From Acidovorax sp. (GTDB lineage: Bacteria > Pseudomonadota > Gammaproteobacteria > Burkholderiales > Burkholderiaceae_C): a stretch of DNA of 64,000 bases. The position numbers were made by a program, and so were the translations under genes. Location: the NCBI GenBank assembly GCA_031277855.1, contig JAITLO010000002.1, positions 23,123 through 87,122 on the forward strand, given 5' to 3'. The number at the start of each line of letters is the position of its first letter. Within the stretch, counting starts at the first letter, position 1. Below are positions 37,750-46,148 of the stretch, in pieces. Below the pieces are notes generated by a model, which was not told the DNA's origin, did no database searches, and saw only the letters and a program-made list of their open reading frames with translations.

Positions 37750-39927
37750 ATGTCCTATTTAGTGCTTGCTCGCAAATACCGTCCCCGCAATTTCTCTGAA
37801 ATGGTGGGGCAAGAACACGTCGTGCAGGCGCTCACCAATGCGCTGACCCAGCAACGCTTGCACCATGCTTATCTGTTCACGGGTACACGTGGCGTGGGCA
37901 AGACCACGGTGTCCCGCATTCTGGCCAAGTCGCTGAACTGCGTGGGCCCGGATGGCCAGGGTGGCATCACCGCCACGCCTTGCGGCGTGTGCCCGGCTTG
38001 CCTGGAAATCGATAGCGGCCGCTTCCCCGATTACACCGAGTTGGACGCGGCCTCCAACCGTGGCGTGGACGAGGTCCAAAGCCTGCTGGAGCAGGCTGTT
38101 TACAAGCCGGTGCAGGGGCGCTTCAAGGTCTTCATGATCGACGAAGTGCATATGCTCACCAACACGGCGTTCAACGCCATGCTCAAGACGCTGGAAGAGC
38201 CGCCCGAGTACCTGAAGTTCGTGCTGGCCACGACTGACCCGCAGAAGGTGCCGGTGACCGTGCTCTCGCGCTGCCTGCAGTTCAATCTGCGGCCCATGGC
38301 GCCCGATACGGTGCTGGAGCATCTGATCAGCGTGCTGGGCACCGAGAACGTGCCGGCTGATCCCCAGGCGCTCAAGCTCTTGGCACGCGCCGCGCGTGGC
38401 TCCATGCGCGATGCGCTGTCCTTGACCGACCAGGCCATTGCCTTTGGCAGCGGCCAGCTGCAGGAAGCCACGGTGCGCCAGATGCTGGGCAGCGTGGACC
38501 GCAGCTATGTGTTTCGCCTGATTGGCGCCCTGGCTCAGGGCGATGGCCGCACGGTGGTGGAGACGGTGGACAGCCTGCGCCACCACGGTGTCTCGGCCTC
38601 GGCCACGCTGGAGGATATGTGCGCCGTGCTGCAGCGCATGGCCGTGCTGCAGGCCGTGCCCCATATGGCAGAGGCCTCCGACCCCAGCGACCCCGAAGCC
38701 GCTGAGATGGCCACCCTGGCCCAGCAGATGCCGGCCGATGAAACCCAGCTGCTCTATAGCATCTGCCTGCACGGCCGCACCGAGCTGGGTCTGGCGCCCG
38801 ATGAATATGCGGCCCTGACCATGGCGCTGCTGCGTCTGCTGGCCTTCAAGCCCCAGGGGCAGGGCGCCGCAGCGGAAAAAAAAACTCTAGCGACAGCCCC
38901 AGCAGTCACCTCGGCCCCCACGCCGGCTAAGCCTGTAGCCCAGGCCCAGTCTGCTCCTCCGCCCGTGGTCAGTGCACCGCCGGCAGCGGAGGTCGTGACA
39001 CCAGCCCCGGCTCCGGTGGTGGAAGCCGCGCCGGTGGAACCTATCGTTCCGGCCGTGCCTGCGGTGGTGCAGTCACCTGAGCCCGAAGCCCCGGCGCAGC
39101 CTGCCGCCGTGCCGCAGGTGGCCGAGCCCACGCCCGCACCGGTGGTGGCGGTTGCACCAGCACCTGTATCTACGTCTGTGCCTGAGCCTGCTGTTGTGGC
39201 ACCTGCCGTGCCGCAGCAGGCTGCAGCTCCCATCCCCGCCGCGCCCCAACCATCGCCAGCCGTGGATATGCCTGCGGCTGAGAAAGCCGAGATTCCGCCT
39301 TGGGAAGATGCGCCGGCCGTGGCCGAGGATGACAGCGATGCCGATGTCGCTGCAGCGCCCATAGACGCTGATGACGACGCGCTCCAGCCTCCGCCCTGGG
39401 ATGGCCCTATGGAGGGCGAACCCATGGATTTGCCACCGGATGCCGAGGTCGATGACGGCCCGCCCATGGCTGAGCCCGCTTCGCGCGCCGCGCCGCCGGT
39501 GCAGGACTTCACGCCCGCCCCCATGCCCCAGGAGGTGGCCACCACGCCGTTGGGCGATGCCTGGTATGCCGTGGTCAAGCAATTGGTGCAGGCCGAGGCC
39601 ATTACCGCTTTGGTGCGCGAGCTGGCGCTGCAGTCCCAATTGGTTGCCCAAGACGGTGACAGCTGGACGCTGCGCGTGGAGCGCACCTCGCTGAACCAGG
39701 CCACGGCCAAGGAGCGTTTGCGCAAGGCCTTGGCCGATGCCGGCCACTGCCAGCAGTTGGTGGTGGAAAATGGCGCTGCAGCCGATACCCCGGCCAAGCG
39801 CAACACCGCTGCGGCCCAGCGTTTGCAAAAGCAGGCAGAGGCCATTGTGCTGGCCGACCCGCAGGTGCTGACCCTGATGCGCGAGCATGGTGCCAAAATC
39901 GTGCCCGGCAGCATTCGACCCGCTTGA
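37750..39927 (+). CDS. dnaX: DNA polymerase III subunits tau/gamma
   Basis: Tau/gamma is the clamp-loader ATPase of the replisome. The 725-residue product starts MSYLVLARKYRPRNFSEMVGQEHV. It has Walker A GTRGVGKTT, a zinc site around CGVCPACLEID, the DEVH-type box MIDEVHMLT, and the SRC Arg finger in VLSRCLQF. Domain III ends near residue 375. A Pro/Ala/Val-rich linker and the polymerase-binding C-terminal domains follow. At 38876-38884 a run of nine A's read GAA AAA AAA ACT has stops nearby in both other frames, so a shorter gamma form by slippage is likely. ATG 37750 is the family start; the frame to 37681 is unconserved. Confidence 0.96.
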   Translation: MSYLVLARKYRPRNFSEMVGQEHVVQALTNALTQQRLHHAYLFTGTRGVGKTTVSRILAKSLNCVGPDGQGGITATPCGVCPACLEIDSGRFPDYTELDAASNRGVDEVQSLLEQAVYKPVQGRFKVFMIDEVHMLTNTAFNAMLKTLEEPPEYLKFVLATTDPQKVPVTVLSRCLQFNLRPMAPDTVLEHLISVLGTENVPADPQALKLLARAARGSMRDALSLTDQAIAFGSGQLQEATVRQMLGSVDRSYVFRLIGALAQGDGRTVVETVDSLRHHGVSASATLEDMCAVLQRMAVLQAVPHMAEASDPSDPEAAEMATLAQQMPADETQLLYSICLHGRTELGLAPDEYAALTMALLRLLAFKPQGQGAAAEKKTLATAPAVTSAPTPAKPVAQAQSAPPPVVSAPPAAEVVTPAPAPVVEAAPVEPIVPAVPAVVQSPEPEAPAQPAAVPQVAEPTPAPVVAVAPAPVSTSVPEPAVVAPAVPQQAAAPIPAAPQPSPAVDMPAAEKAEIPPWEDAPAVAEDDSDADVAAAPIDADDDALQPPPWDGPMEGEPMDLPPDAEVDDGPPMAEPASRAAPPVQDFTPAPMPQEVATTPLGDAWYAVVKQLVQAEAITALVRELALQSQLVAQDGDSWTLRVERTSLNQATAKERLRKALADAGHCQQLVVENGAAADTPAKRNTAAAQRLQKQAEAIVLADPQVLTLMREHGAKIVPGSIRPA
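38876..38884 (+). promoter_or_regulatory. A9 slippery tract in dnaX (candidate recoding site)
   Basis: Nine consecutive A's lie just after the end of domain III. A shift to -1 gives about 15 extra codons and then TAA at 38928-38930. A +1 shift gives CTC then TAG at 38888-38890. Either yields a gamma-like protein of about 380-393 residues. Confidence 0.6.
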
Positions 39928-39939
39928 GCCCAGAACCCC

Positions 39940-39972
39940 TGTGCGCTGCTGCCGTTTTGTAAGCAGCGCACA
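39940..39972 (+). other. Hairpin between dnaX and ybaB
   Basis: TGTGCGCTGCT (39940-39950) pairs perfectly with AGCAGCGCACA (39962-39972), an 11-bp stem with an 11-nt loop. No T tract follows, so it is more likely an RNA-processing or stability element than a terminator. Confidence 0.55.
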
Positions 39973-40014
39973 TCCGCCATTCACACACAGAAAACCAACG
40001 CAAAGGATTTAGCC

Positions 40015-40347
40015 ATGTTCAACAAAGGACAACTCGCCGGCCTGATGAAGCAAGCCCAGGCCATGCAGGACAACCTGAAGAAGGCCCAGGACGAGCTGGG
40101 CAATATCGAAGTGGAAGGCGAGTCCGGCGCCGGCCTGGTCAAGGTGGTGATGACCTGCAAGCACGATGTCAAGCGCATCACCATCGACCCCAGCCTGCTA
40201 GCCGAAGACAAGGACATGCTGGAAGACCTGGTCGCCGCCGCCTTCAATGCCGCCGTGCGCAAGGCCGAAGAAACCAGCAACGAGAAGATGGGCAAGCTCA
40301 CCGCCGGCATGCCCGGTCTGCCTGGTGGCATGAAGTTTCCCTTCTAA
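40015..40347 (+). CDS. ybaB: YbaB/EbfC nucleoid-associated protein
   Basis: This is a small dimeric DNA-binding protein. The 110 residues have the family's N-terminal helix [18 protein letters not shown], the [23 protein letters not shown] sheet, and a C-terminal Gly/Met/Pro tail. It sits between dnaX and recR, the nearly universal order in proteobacteria, which links it to replication and repair. The start has AAAGGA upstream. Confidence 0.95.
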   Translation: MFNKGQLAGLMKQAQAMQDNLKKAQDELGNIEVEGESGAGLVKVVMTCKHDVKRITIDPSLLAEDKDMLEDLVAAAFNAAVRKAEETSNEKMGKLTAGMPGLPGGMKFPF

Positions 40348-40362
40348 GCGGAATCATCAAAC

Positions 40363-40451
40363 AACATAGCGGCTTGTGCTTGTGGGTGCTTGGTTTGAGG
40401 CTGATAAGGCTTTGAAAACCAGTGCATGAGAGCATAGGTAGCTATGGTTTT
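40363..40451 (+). repeat. GCTATG-type intergenic repeat element
   Basis: This stretch of about 89 bp in the ybaB-recR gap is bounded by AACATAGC (40363-40370) and GCTATGGTT (40441-40449), an imperfect inverted repeat. It contains GGCTTGTGCTTGTGGG and GCATAGGTAGCTATGG. A related end lies at 34508. Elements of this kind are, from memory, common in Comamonadaceae gaps. Confidence 0.4.
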
Positions 40452-40482
40452 TACAAGCGCTGCCCCGCAGCGCGGGACCCGA

Positions 40483-40508
40483 GGGAAAGCATTGCCGCTT
40501 TCCCTTTT
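40483..40508 (+). terminator. Terminator-like hairpin before recR
   Basis: GGGAAAGC (40483-40490) pairs with GCTTTCCC (40497-40504) around ATTGCC, followed by TTTT. It lies between ybaB and recR, 57 bp before the recR start. Confidence 0.6.
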
Positions 40509-40564
40509 GCTTTGGGCGTCGGCTGCATGGGCTGCCGCCTTGCATGGAATCCGTGGAGTGCCCC

Positions 40565-41158
40565 ATGTCTGAACAACTTCAACCGCTGGAGCCCTTGATC
40601 CAGGCGCTGCGCTGCCTGCCGGGCGTGGGCGTCAAGTCGGCGCAGCGCATGGCTTTTCACCTGCTGCAGCGCGACCAGGATGGTGCGCGCCAGCTGGCGC
40701 GAGCCTTGCAAACGGCGGTGGACTCGGTGCGCCACTGCGAGCAGTGCAACACCTTCACCCATGAGCGCATCTGCAGCATTTGCCAGGATGCCGGGCGCGA
40801 TGCGGCACGCCTGTGCGTGGTGGAAACCCCGGCCGATCTGGCTGCCATGGAGCGCACCGGTGCCTACAAGGGCTATTACTTTGTGCTGATGGGGCGGCTA
40901 TCGCCCATGGATGGCGTGGGGCCCAAGGACATAGGCCTGCCCGAGTTGTTGGTGCGTGCCCAGGGAGGCGCCGTGCATGAGGTGATTCTGGCCACCAGCT
41001 TCACGGCCGAGGGCGAGGCCACGGCCCATGCCATCAGCGAGCTGCTGCAGGGTCGCAACATCGAAGTCACACGCCTGGCGCGCGGCGTGCCCATTGGCAG
41101 CGAGCTGGAATATGTGGACCTGGGCACCATTGCCCACGCGCTGGTGGACAGGCGCTAA
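40565..41158 (+). CDS. recR: Recombination mediator RecR
   Basis: RecR acts with RecF/RecO to load RecA at gaps. The 197 residues have the helix-hairpin-helix [20 protein letters not shown], the zinc finger [16 protein letters not shown], and the TOPRIM domain with [24 protein letters not shown]. The chosen ATG is 40565 (MSEQLQPL), with GGAG upstream; the frame to 40544 adds seven residues. It ends 250 bp before the convergent mltD stop, in a gap that holds repeat copy C. Confidence 0.96.
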   Translation: MSEQLQPLEPLIQALRCLPGVGVKSAQRMAFHLLQRDQDGARQLARALQTAVDSVRHCEQCNTFTHERICSICQDAGRDAARLCVVETPADLAAMERTGAYKGYYFVLMGRLSPMDGVGPKDIGLPELLVRAQGGAVHEVILATSFTAEGEATAHAISELLQGRNIEVTRLARGVPIGSELEYVDLGTIAHALVDRR

Positions 41159-41281
41159 AGCAGGCCAGGGAAAACTCTTGCTTCTGTAACAGGCGAGTGG
41201 ACGTCGGCTGTTGGAATCCGCGCGTGGTGCCATGAAAAATGGCTGGCCCAGACTACGAAATCAGCCTCCTGTCACTCAACC

Positions 41282-41408
41282 CGGCGCGACCCAGCTCAGG
41301 GACAGCGAGCAAGGGCCTACGCCGGCCGCGCCGCCCCGCAGCGATGCTGTCGCCGGCTGCCCGTATGCCACCCTGGTGGGAAGGCGCTACAGGCGACTCA
41401 GGGGGCGT
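41282..41408 (-). repeat. Stop-linked intergenic repeat, copy C
   Basis: On the minus strand it begins 4 bp after the mltD stop with GCCCCCTGAGTCGCC. It includes GACAGCATCGCTGCGG, then the GGGGCGGCGCGGCCGGCGTA core shared with copy B. TTGCTCGCTGTCCCTGA matches copy A, and it ends near GCTGGGTCGCGCC. Confidence 0.78.
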
Positions 41409-41411
41409 CAT

Positions 41412-42956
41412 TTAACGCTTGCGCTTGGAAGGGGTTCCCCCCTTTTGCGCCACCGTGGTCTTGCCGGTGTTACGTGGCGCGGCCTTGGCTGGCGCCGACT
41501 TGCTGCTGCGGCTGCTCTGGGCCACGGCCTTGCCACCGCCGCTCGATGGTGCGGAGGCGGCTGCTGCGCCCATGCGCACCGGCAGATAGACCACCAACTG
41601 CTGGCCAGCACGCAGCGCGGCGTTGGCGCGTAAATCGTTCCAGCTCACCACATCGCTGGAGCTGACGCTGTAGCGCCGCGCCAGGCTGATGATGGTGTCG
41701 CCCTTGCGGGCCTTGACGGTGCTGCGGCGCGTGACCACCTCGGGGGCAAAGGCGATGCTGGCGGTATCGGCTACCTGGCCGGAGACATCGGCATCCATAG
41801 CGCTGGTGCGCGGCACCATCAGCGCCGAGCCGGACTTGATGAGCATGCGCGGCGGGATGTTGTTGACGTTGCGCAGGTCGTATTCGCTCATGCCCACGCG
41901 CTGCGCTGCATCGGCGGTGGACATGGTGCGCGGCAGCACCCACACGGTCCAGCTGGCGAACTGGCCTTTGTCATAGGCGTCCAGATTGCGGCGAAAGACA
42001 TTGGCGTTGTCCCAGGGCAGCAGAATCTGCGGTGTGCCGGCCGCCAGAATCACCGGCTTGTGCAGCGAGGGGTTGAGTGCGCGGAAATCTTCCTCGCGCA
42101 CGCCGGCCAGCTTGGCGGCCAGGGCTACGTCGATGTCGCGGTTCAGGTCCACGGCCTGGAAATAGGGGTGGTTTTCAATCAACGGCAGCTCGGCGCTGAA
42201 AGCCTCGGGGCGGGCAATGATGTTCTTCACCGCCTGCAGCTTGGGCACATAGTTGCGCGTTTCGGCCGGCATGTTCAGCTCGGTATAGCTGGTGCCCAGG
42301 CCCTGGGCCTGGTTGCGCTTGATGGCGCGGCCCACGCTGCCTTCGCCCCAGTTGTAGGCGGCCAGGGCCAGATGCCAGTCGCCAAACATGCCATAGAGTT
42401 TTTGCAGATAGTCCAGCGCGGCGCGGGTGGAGGCCAGCACGTCGCGGCGGTCGTCACGGAAGGCGTTTTGCTTGAGGTCGAAGTACGTGCCGGTGGCTGG
42501 CATGAACTGCCACATGCCGGCCGCCTTGGCGCTGGAGACGGCCTGCGGATTGAAGGCGCTCTCGATATAGGGCAGCAGCGCCAGTTCGGTGGGCATGTTG
42601 CGGCGTTCCAGCTCTTCAACGACGTGGAACAGGTATTTGCTGGAGCGCTCGGTCATGCGCTGGATGTAGTCGGGCCGGCTGCTGTACCACTGCTCGTGGT
42701 TTTGCACCAAGTCCTGCTCCAGGTCGGGCATGGCAAAGCCACGGCGTATGCGTTCCCACAGGTCGGCCGGTGCGGCCAGCGAGGCCACCTTGCCGCTGCG
42801 GGCGTTCTTGCTGCTCAGAGGCGTCAACGGCCCTTGGGGCACGCGGGGGGCTGAAGATGCCGTGGTGGCCGAGGCGCTGCTGTCTGGAGGCGTGGTGGTG
42901 GCACAACCGGCCAACCACAGGGCGCTGCATAGCAAGAGAAGATGCCGCAAATTCAT
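41412..42956 (-). CDS. mltD: Membrane-bound lytic murein transglycosylase D with LysM repeats
   Basis: MltD cleaves peptidoglycan glycan strands in the periplasm. The 514-residue product starts MNLRHLLLLCSALWLAGCATT, a lipoprotein signal with lipobox LAGC. The SLT domain has the catalytic Glu in LALLPYIESAFNPQAVS, then AAGMWQFMPATGTYF and AAYNWGEGSVGRAI. Two LysM-type segments follow: around TMSTADAAQRVGMSEYDLRNVNNI and TVKARKGDTIISLARRYSVSSSDVVSWND. The start overlaps the gloB stop by 4 bp (ATGA), which favours 42956 over the in-frame ATG at 42974. Confidence 0.93.
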   Translation of the reverse strand: MNLRHLLLLCSALWLAGCATTTPPDSSASATTASSAPRVPQGPLTPLSSKNARSGKVASLAAPADLWERIRRGFAMPDLEQDLVQNHEQWYSSRPDYIQRMTERSSKYLFHVVEELERRNMPTELALLPYIESAFNPQAVSSAKAAGMWQFMPATGTYFDLKQNAFRDDRRDVLASTRAALDYLQKLYGMFGDWHLALAAYNWGEGSVGRAIKRNQAQGLGTSYTELNMPAETRNYVPKLQAVKNIIARPEAFSAELPLIENHPYFQAVDLNRDIDVALAAKLAGVREEDFRALNPSLHKPVILAAGTPQILLPWDNANVFRRNLDAYDKGQFASWTVWVLPRTMSTADAAQRVGMSEYDLRNVNNIPPRMLIKSGSALMVPRTSAMDADVSGQVADTASIAFAPEVVTRRSTVKARKGDTIISLARRYSVSSSDVVSWNDLRANAALRAGQQLVVYLPVRMGAAAASAPSSGGGKAVAQSSRSSKSAPAKAAPRNTGKTTVAQKGGTPSKRKR

Positions 42957-43741
42957 TGGAATACGTTTTTCCATTCACGCAGCGCGGTGAAGACGCTGAG
43001 TGGGTTGAGTGTGTCGAGATGTGGCGCGAATTGTCTCGCCCCTTGGGCTACCTGCACAATGCCGCAGCGCAAAAAAGGGTTGACAGCCAGCTCCAACTCC
43101 AGTGTAGAGGGCAGGGTGGGCAGGCCCTGGGCACGCAGAAGCTGGCATTGCTGCACATGATGGAGCAGCTGTGCATTGTTTGGTTCCACAGCCTGAGCAA
43201 AGCGCAGGTTGGAGATGGTGTACTCGTGCGCACAGCACACGCGGGTGCGCATATCCAGCGCGGCCAGTTGCTGCAGCGAGGCATGCATTTGCGCGGGCGT
43301 GCCTTCAAAAATACGGCCACAGCCGCCTGAAAACAGCGTATCGCCGCAAAACAAAATGGGTGCGGTGGCATTGCCTTTGCGGGCTTCGCTGCAGTAATAC
43401 GCCACATGGCCGCTGGTGTGGCCGGGGATTGCCAGCACCTGCCAGCGCAGGCCAAGCAGCTCAAGCACCTCACCGCCCTCCACACGATGGGCAGGCTCGG
43501 GAATGGCCTCAAAGGCCGGACCATAGACCGCAGCGCCTGTGGCCTCACGCAAGGCAGCCACACCACCCACATGATCGGCGTGGTGGTGGGTCACTAGAAT
43601 GGTTTGCAGTGCCAGGCCATGGGCCTGTAATGCGTGCAGCACAGGTTCTGCAGCACCGGGGTCCACCACCAAGGCCTCACGGCCGTTGTGCAGCAACCAG
43701 ATGTAATTGTCCGCCAGCGCGGGTATGGGCAACAGGTTCAT
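42953..43741 (-). CDS. gloB: Hydroxyacylglutathione hydrolase (glyoxalase II)
   Basis: GloB splits S-lactoylglutathione to lactate and glutathione in methylglyoxal detoxification. The 262 residues contain the metallo-beta-lactamase motif THHHADHVGG, with further zinc ligands in IPGHTSGHVAYY, LFCGDTLFSGGCGR and CCAHEYT. I chose ATG at 43741 ([13 protein letters not shown]), the family start. This ATG overlaps, on the other strand, the proposed ATG of the yafS-like gene. The mltD start overlaps its stop. Confidence 0.95.
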   Translation of the reverse strand: MNLLPIPALADNYIWLLHNGREALVVDPGAAEPVLHALQAHGLALQTILVTHHHADHVGGVAALREATGAAVYGPAFEAIPEPAHRVEGGEVLELLGLRWQVLAIPGHTSGHVAYYCSEARKGNATAPILFCGDTLFSGGCGRIFEGTPAQMHASLQQLAALDMRTRVCCAHEYTISNLRFAQAVEPNNAQLLHHVQQCQLLRAQGLPTLPSTLELELAVNPFLRCGIVQVAQGARQFAPHLDTLNPLSVFTALREWKNVFQ

Positions 43742-44534
43742 GAATGAAACAATGCGGGTGATGCACCCATGGAATGCCACAGCCTCTGGCCAGTACCTGC
43801 TGGACTGGGAACAGCAACGCTGCGATGAGGCGGTGGCTGATATTTTCGGCTACCACGGCCTGCAGTGGGGTATGCCAATGCTACAGGGCTTGCGCATGAG
43901 CCGCATGCCCCATCGCTGGTTGGGCCTGGAAAGCACCCAGCAGGCAGTGCATTGCCCGCCACCAGTTGCCAGCGACCCACCAGGCAGCCCCCCCTGGGGA
44001 CCGGCCTTTTGCGCCGATCCACGGGCATTGCCATTGGCCGATGCCTGCATGGATTTGTTGATTCTGCCGCATACGCTGGAGCTCAGTCCCGACCCCCATG
44101 CCACGCTGCGCGAGGTAGCGCGCGTGCTGGTGCCCGAGGGGAGGGTGTTGATTTTTGGCCTCAACCCCTGGAGTTTGTGGGGTGCCCAACATGCATTGGA
44201 GCGGCCGGCAGATGGAGCGCCCGACGCCATGCGCGGCATTACCTATCTGCGGCTGCGCGATTGGCTGCGGCTGATGGAGCTGGAGGTCGAGGCCGTGGAC
44301 TTTGGCGGCTTTGCCCCGCATGTGCAGCAAGCCCGCTGGCAGCAGCGTTGGCAATGGATGAACCGCGTGGGAGGCAAAACCTGGCCCATACTCGGTGCTG
44401 TCTATGGGGTGATGGCGGTCAAGCGTGTGTACGGCATGCGCCTGATGGAGCCAGCTTGGCGATCGCGCTGCACGGCCACCGCCGCTGCGCGGCCCGTGGC
44501 CCAGCGCAACCCCTCATCCAACACAAGGATATGA
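43740..44534 (+). CDS. yafS: YafS-like class I methyltransferase-fold protein
   Basis: The gene lies between gloB and rnhA exactly as yafS does in E. coli. The product of about 264 residues fits a SAM-methyltransferase fold: [53 protein letters not shown] matches the motif II-III region. The glycine-rich motif I is poor ([10 protein letters not shown]), so SAM binding is uncertain. The start is ambiguous: ATGs at 43740, 43752 and 43761 are all in frame. The substrate is unknown. Confidence 0.75.
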   Translation: MNETMRVMHPWNATASGQYLLDWEQQRCDEAVADIFGYHGLQWGMPMLQGLRMSRMPHRWLGLESTQQAVHCPPPVASDPPGSPPWGPAFCADPRALPLADACMDLLILPHTLELSPDPHATLREVARVLVPEGRVLIFGLNPWSLWGAQHALERPADGAPDAMRGITYLRLRDWLRLMELEVEAVDFGGFAPHVQQARWQQRWQWMNRVGGKTWPILGAVYGVMAVKRVYGMRLMEPAWRSRCTATAAARPVAQRNPSSNTRI

Positions 44535-44538
44535 AGTT

Positions 44539-44988
44539 TTGAACAAGGTCGTGATCTATACCGATGGTGCCTGCAAAGGCAACCCCGGCCCCGGTGGCTG
44601 GGGCGTGTTGCTGCAAGCCGGCAGCGCCCAGAAAGAACTGTTTGGCGGTGAGCGCGAAACCACCAACAACCGCATGGAGCTGCAGGCCGTGATTGAGGCA
44701 CTCACCGCCCTCAAACGCCCTTGCGATGTGACGCTCTACCTAGACAGCCAGTATGTGCGCAAAGGCATTACCGAATGGATTCACAGCTGGAAAGCCAAAG
44801 GCTGGCGCACGGCCAGCAAGGATCCCGTGAAAAATGCCGAGCAATGGCAGCAGTTGGACGCCCTGGTCAGCGGTGCTGGCCACCGCATCGACTGGCGCTG
44901 GGTCAAGGGCCACGCAGGCGACCCCGGCAACGAGCGCGCGGATGCGCTGGCGAACAAGGGGGTGGATAAGGCCTTGGGGCGGTTGTAG
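44539..44988 (+). CDS. rnhA: Ribonuclease HI
   Basis: RNase HI degrades RNA in RNA-DNA hybrids. The 149 residues carry all four catalytic acids: Asp in [17 protein letters not shown], Glu in NNRMELQAV, Asp in LYLDSQYV, and Asp in [12 protein letters not shown]. The start is a TTG at 44539, 8 bp after AAGGAT. An ATG at 44531 is out of frame and stops after three codons. dnaQ, the usual next gene in E. coli, is absent; the accessory region begins instead. Confidence 0.95.
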   Translation: MNKVVIYTDGACKGNPGPGGWGVLLQAGSAQKELFGGERETTNNRMELQAVIEALTALKRPCDVTLYLDSQYVRKGITEWIHSWKAKGWRTASKDPVKNAEQWQQLDALVSGAGHRIDWRWVKGHAGDPGNERADALANKGVDKALGRL

Positions 44989-45149
44989 GGTAGAAAAGGC
45001 GTGCAGCTCCTTGAGGTCAACCGTTGGGGCTGCAGGCGCAGGTGCTGAACTAGATATATCTGCCGCCCGTTCTAGCAGCAACTTCCAGTCGGCAATCTGG
45101 CTGGGGCGGATCGACGTCCCCCCGGATTTGAGTAGCGTCTGGCTCTGGA

Positions 45150-45177
45150 GTCCAATCCCGAAGACAGGGGATTGGAC
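45150..45177 (+). other. Hairpin at the end of the IS remnant
   Basis: GTCCAATCCC (45150-45159) pairs perfectly with GGGATTGGAC (45168-45177) around an 8-nt loop, immediately before the GTG of the transposase stub. Insertion sequences often carry such hairpins to block read-through into the transposase. Confidence 0.5.
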
Positions 45178-45261
45178 GTGGGGAAGAGATTTGCGGAAGA
45201 AGAGATCATTGGCTTCCTGTGGGAAGCCGAATCAGGCTTGCCGGTGGCCGAGCCGTTTTGA
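45178..45261 (+). pseudogene. IS3-family transposase OrfA, N-terminal remnant
   Basis: Twenty-seven codons from GTG 45178 read GKRFAEEEIIGFLWEAESG then LPVAE before a TGA. This matches the start of IS3-family OrfA proteins, whose N terminus reads KRFTEEQIIGFL-EAE-G-PV-EL. The helix-turn-helix and everything after are lost. No OrfB or second end is seen. The 325-bp gap between rnhA and 45314 otherwise shows no gene. Confidence 0.7.
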
Positions 45262-45313
45262 CGGGAAGCGATCTGGTGTCGCCAATTGTTCAAAAAACAG
45301 GGACCACTTCTGT

Positions 45314-45958
45314 TTATTTGCGCTGCTCAGAAGCTTGAGGGTCGCGACGCTGAAGCAAGGTCGCCAGCAGCTCCGCATCGGAATCCAATTTTTCCGCCTG
45401 ACGTGAGGGGGCTTGGGTACTGGCAATGGCTCGTTTGGCAGAGGGCTTGTGGGTATCTCCCCGAGGAGTGGTGACTTTTGCTTGTTGGCTTTTGGGGGGC
45501 GGGGGCTGTTGCTTGGAGGGTGCGATTGCCGCTGGTTTTGTGGCGACACCTACCAATGTCTGCTGAGTGGGTGGAAGGGTCTGTGGTTCACCCAAGTGGT
45601 GATTCGGCGTGGCATCCGGGGTCTGAGGCACGTTGTCTTGGAGGATGCGTGCTGGCTGCGGCGCAGGCTCGATTGGAACTTGCTCCATAGGCGCGGAAGC
45701 CGGGGCCTGGATGGCCACGTTTTGAGGAGGCGCTTCAGTGCTAGGGCGGTGGCTGTTCCATACATACAGTCCGCTGCCGGCGACAAGCAGAGCAATCAGC
45801 AAGCCTTTTCCAAAAATATACCTGGATGCCGCTGGCTGCTGTTTACGCCCTTCTAGATGGGCCAAGACACGGTGATTTTCCGGAGTGCCGCTTGTGCTGC
45901 GGTTCGAGCCGAGCAGGCTGGGTTTGCCGGAAGATTTCTCATCAGTGGGAGGCGACAT
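45314..45958 (-). CDS. Hypothetical single-pass membrane protein, Pro/Gln-rich
   Basis: I do not recognise this gene. From ATG 45958 it encodes 214 residues: a hydrophilic N terminus (MSPPTDEKSSGKPSLLG), one membrane helix (about 51-66, GKGLLIALLVAGSGLYVW), then a long low-complexity stretch rich in Pro, Gln, Ala and Lys, and a conserved-looking end, DSDAELLATLLQRRDP. The shape is that of an inner-membrane protein with a disordered periplasmic part. The frame extends to 46117, without support. It is divergent from the M15 peptidase gene and stands at the border of the T6SS region. Confidence 0.55.
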   Translation of the reverse strand: MSPPTDEKSSGKPSLLGSNRSTSGTPENHRVLAHLEGRKQQPAASRYIFGKGLLIALLVAGSGLYVWNSHRPSTEAPPQNVAIQAPASAPMEQVPIEPAPQPARILQDNVPQTPDATPNHHLGEPQTLPPTQQTLVGVATKPAAIAPSKQQPPPPKSQQAKVTTPRGDTHKPSAKRAIASTQAPSRQAEKLDSDAELLATLLQRRDPQASEQRK

Positions 45959-46148
45959 GATTGATCTGGCAGTGAAGTGGGCGACCGAGCAAAGAGCATT
46001 CCAAATTCTGGTGTGGAACAAGAGTTTCAGCCAGACGTAATGCTGATGAAGATTATGGGTCTGATAATCTATTAAGAATAACAGTCTATTCACCCAGTCT
46101 TCGCTCCACTGAGGCATTCAAATTGTTTCGATTGCCTACATCTATGCA

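Noticed and set aside
44989..45313. dnaQ expected after rnhA
   Set aside because: No exonuclease motif is found in any frame; the gap holds only the IS3 stub and a hairpin.
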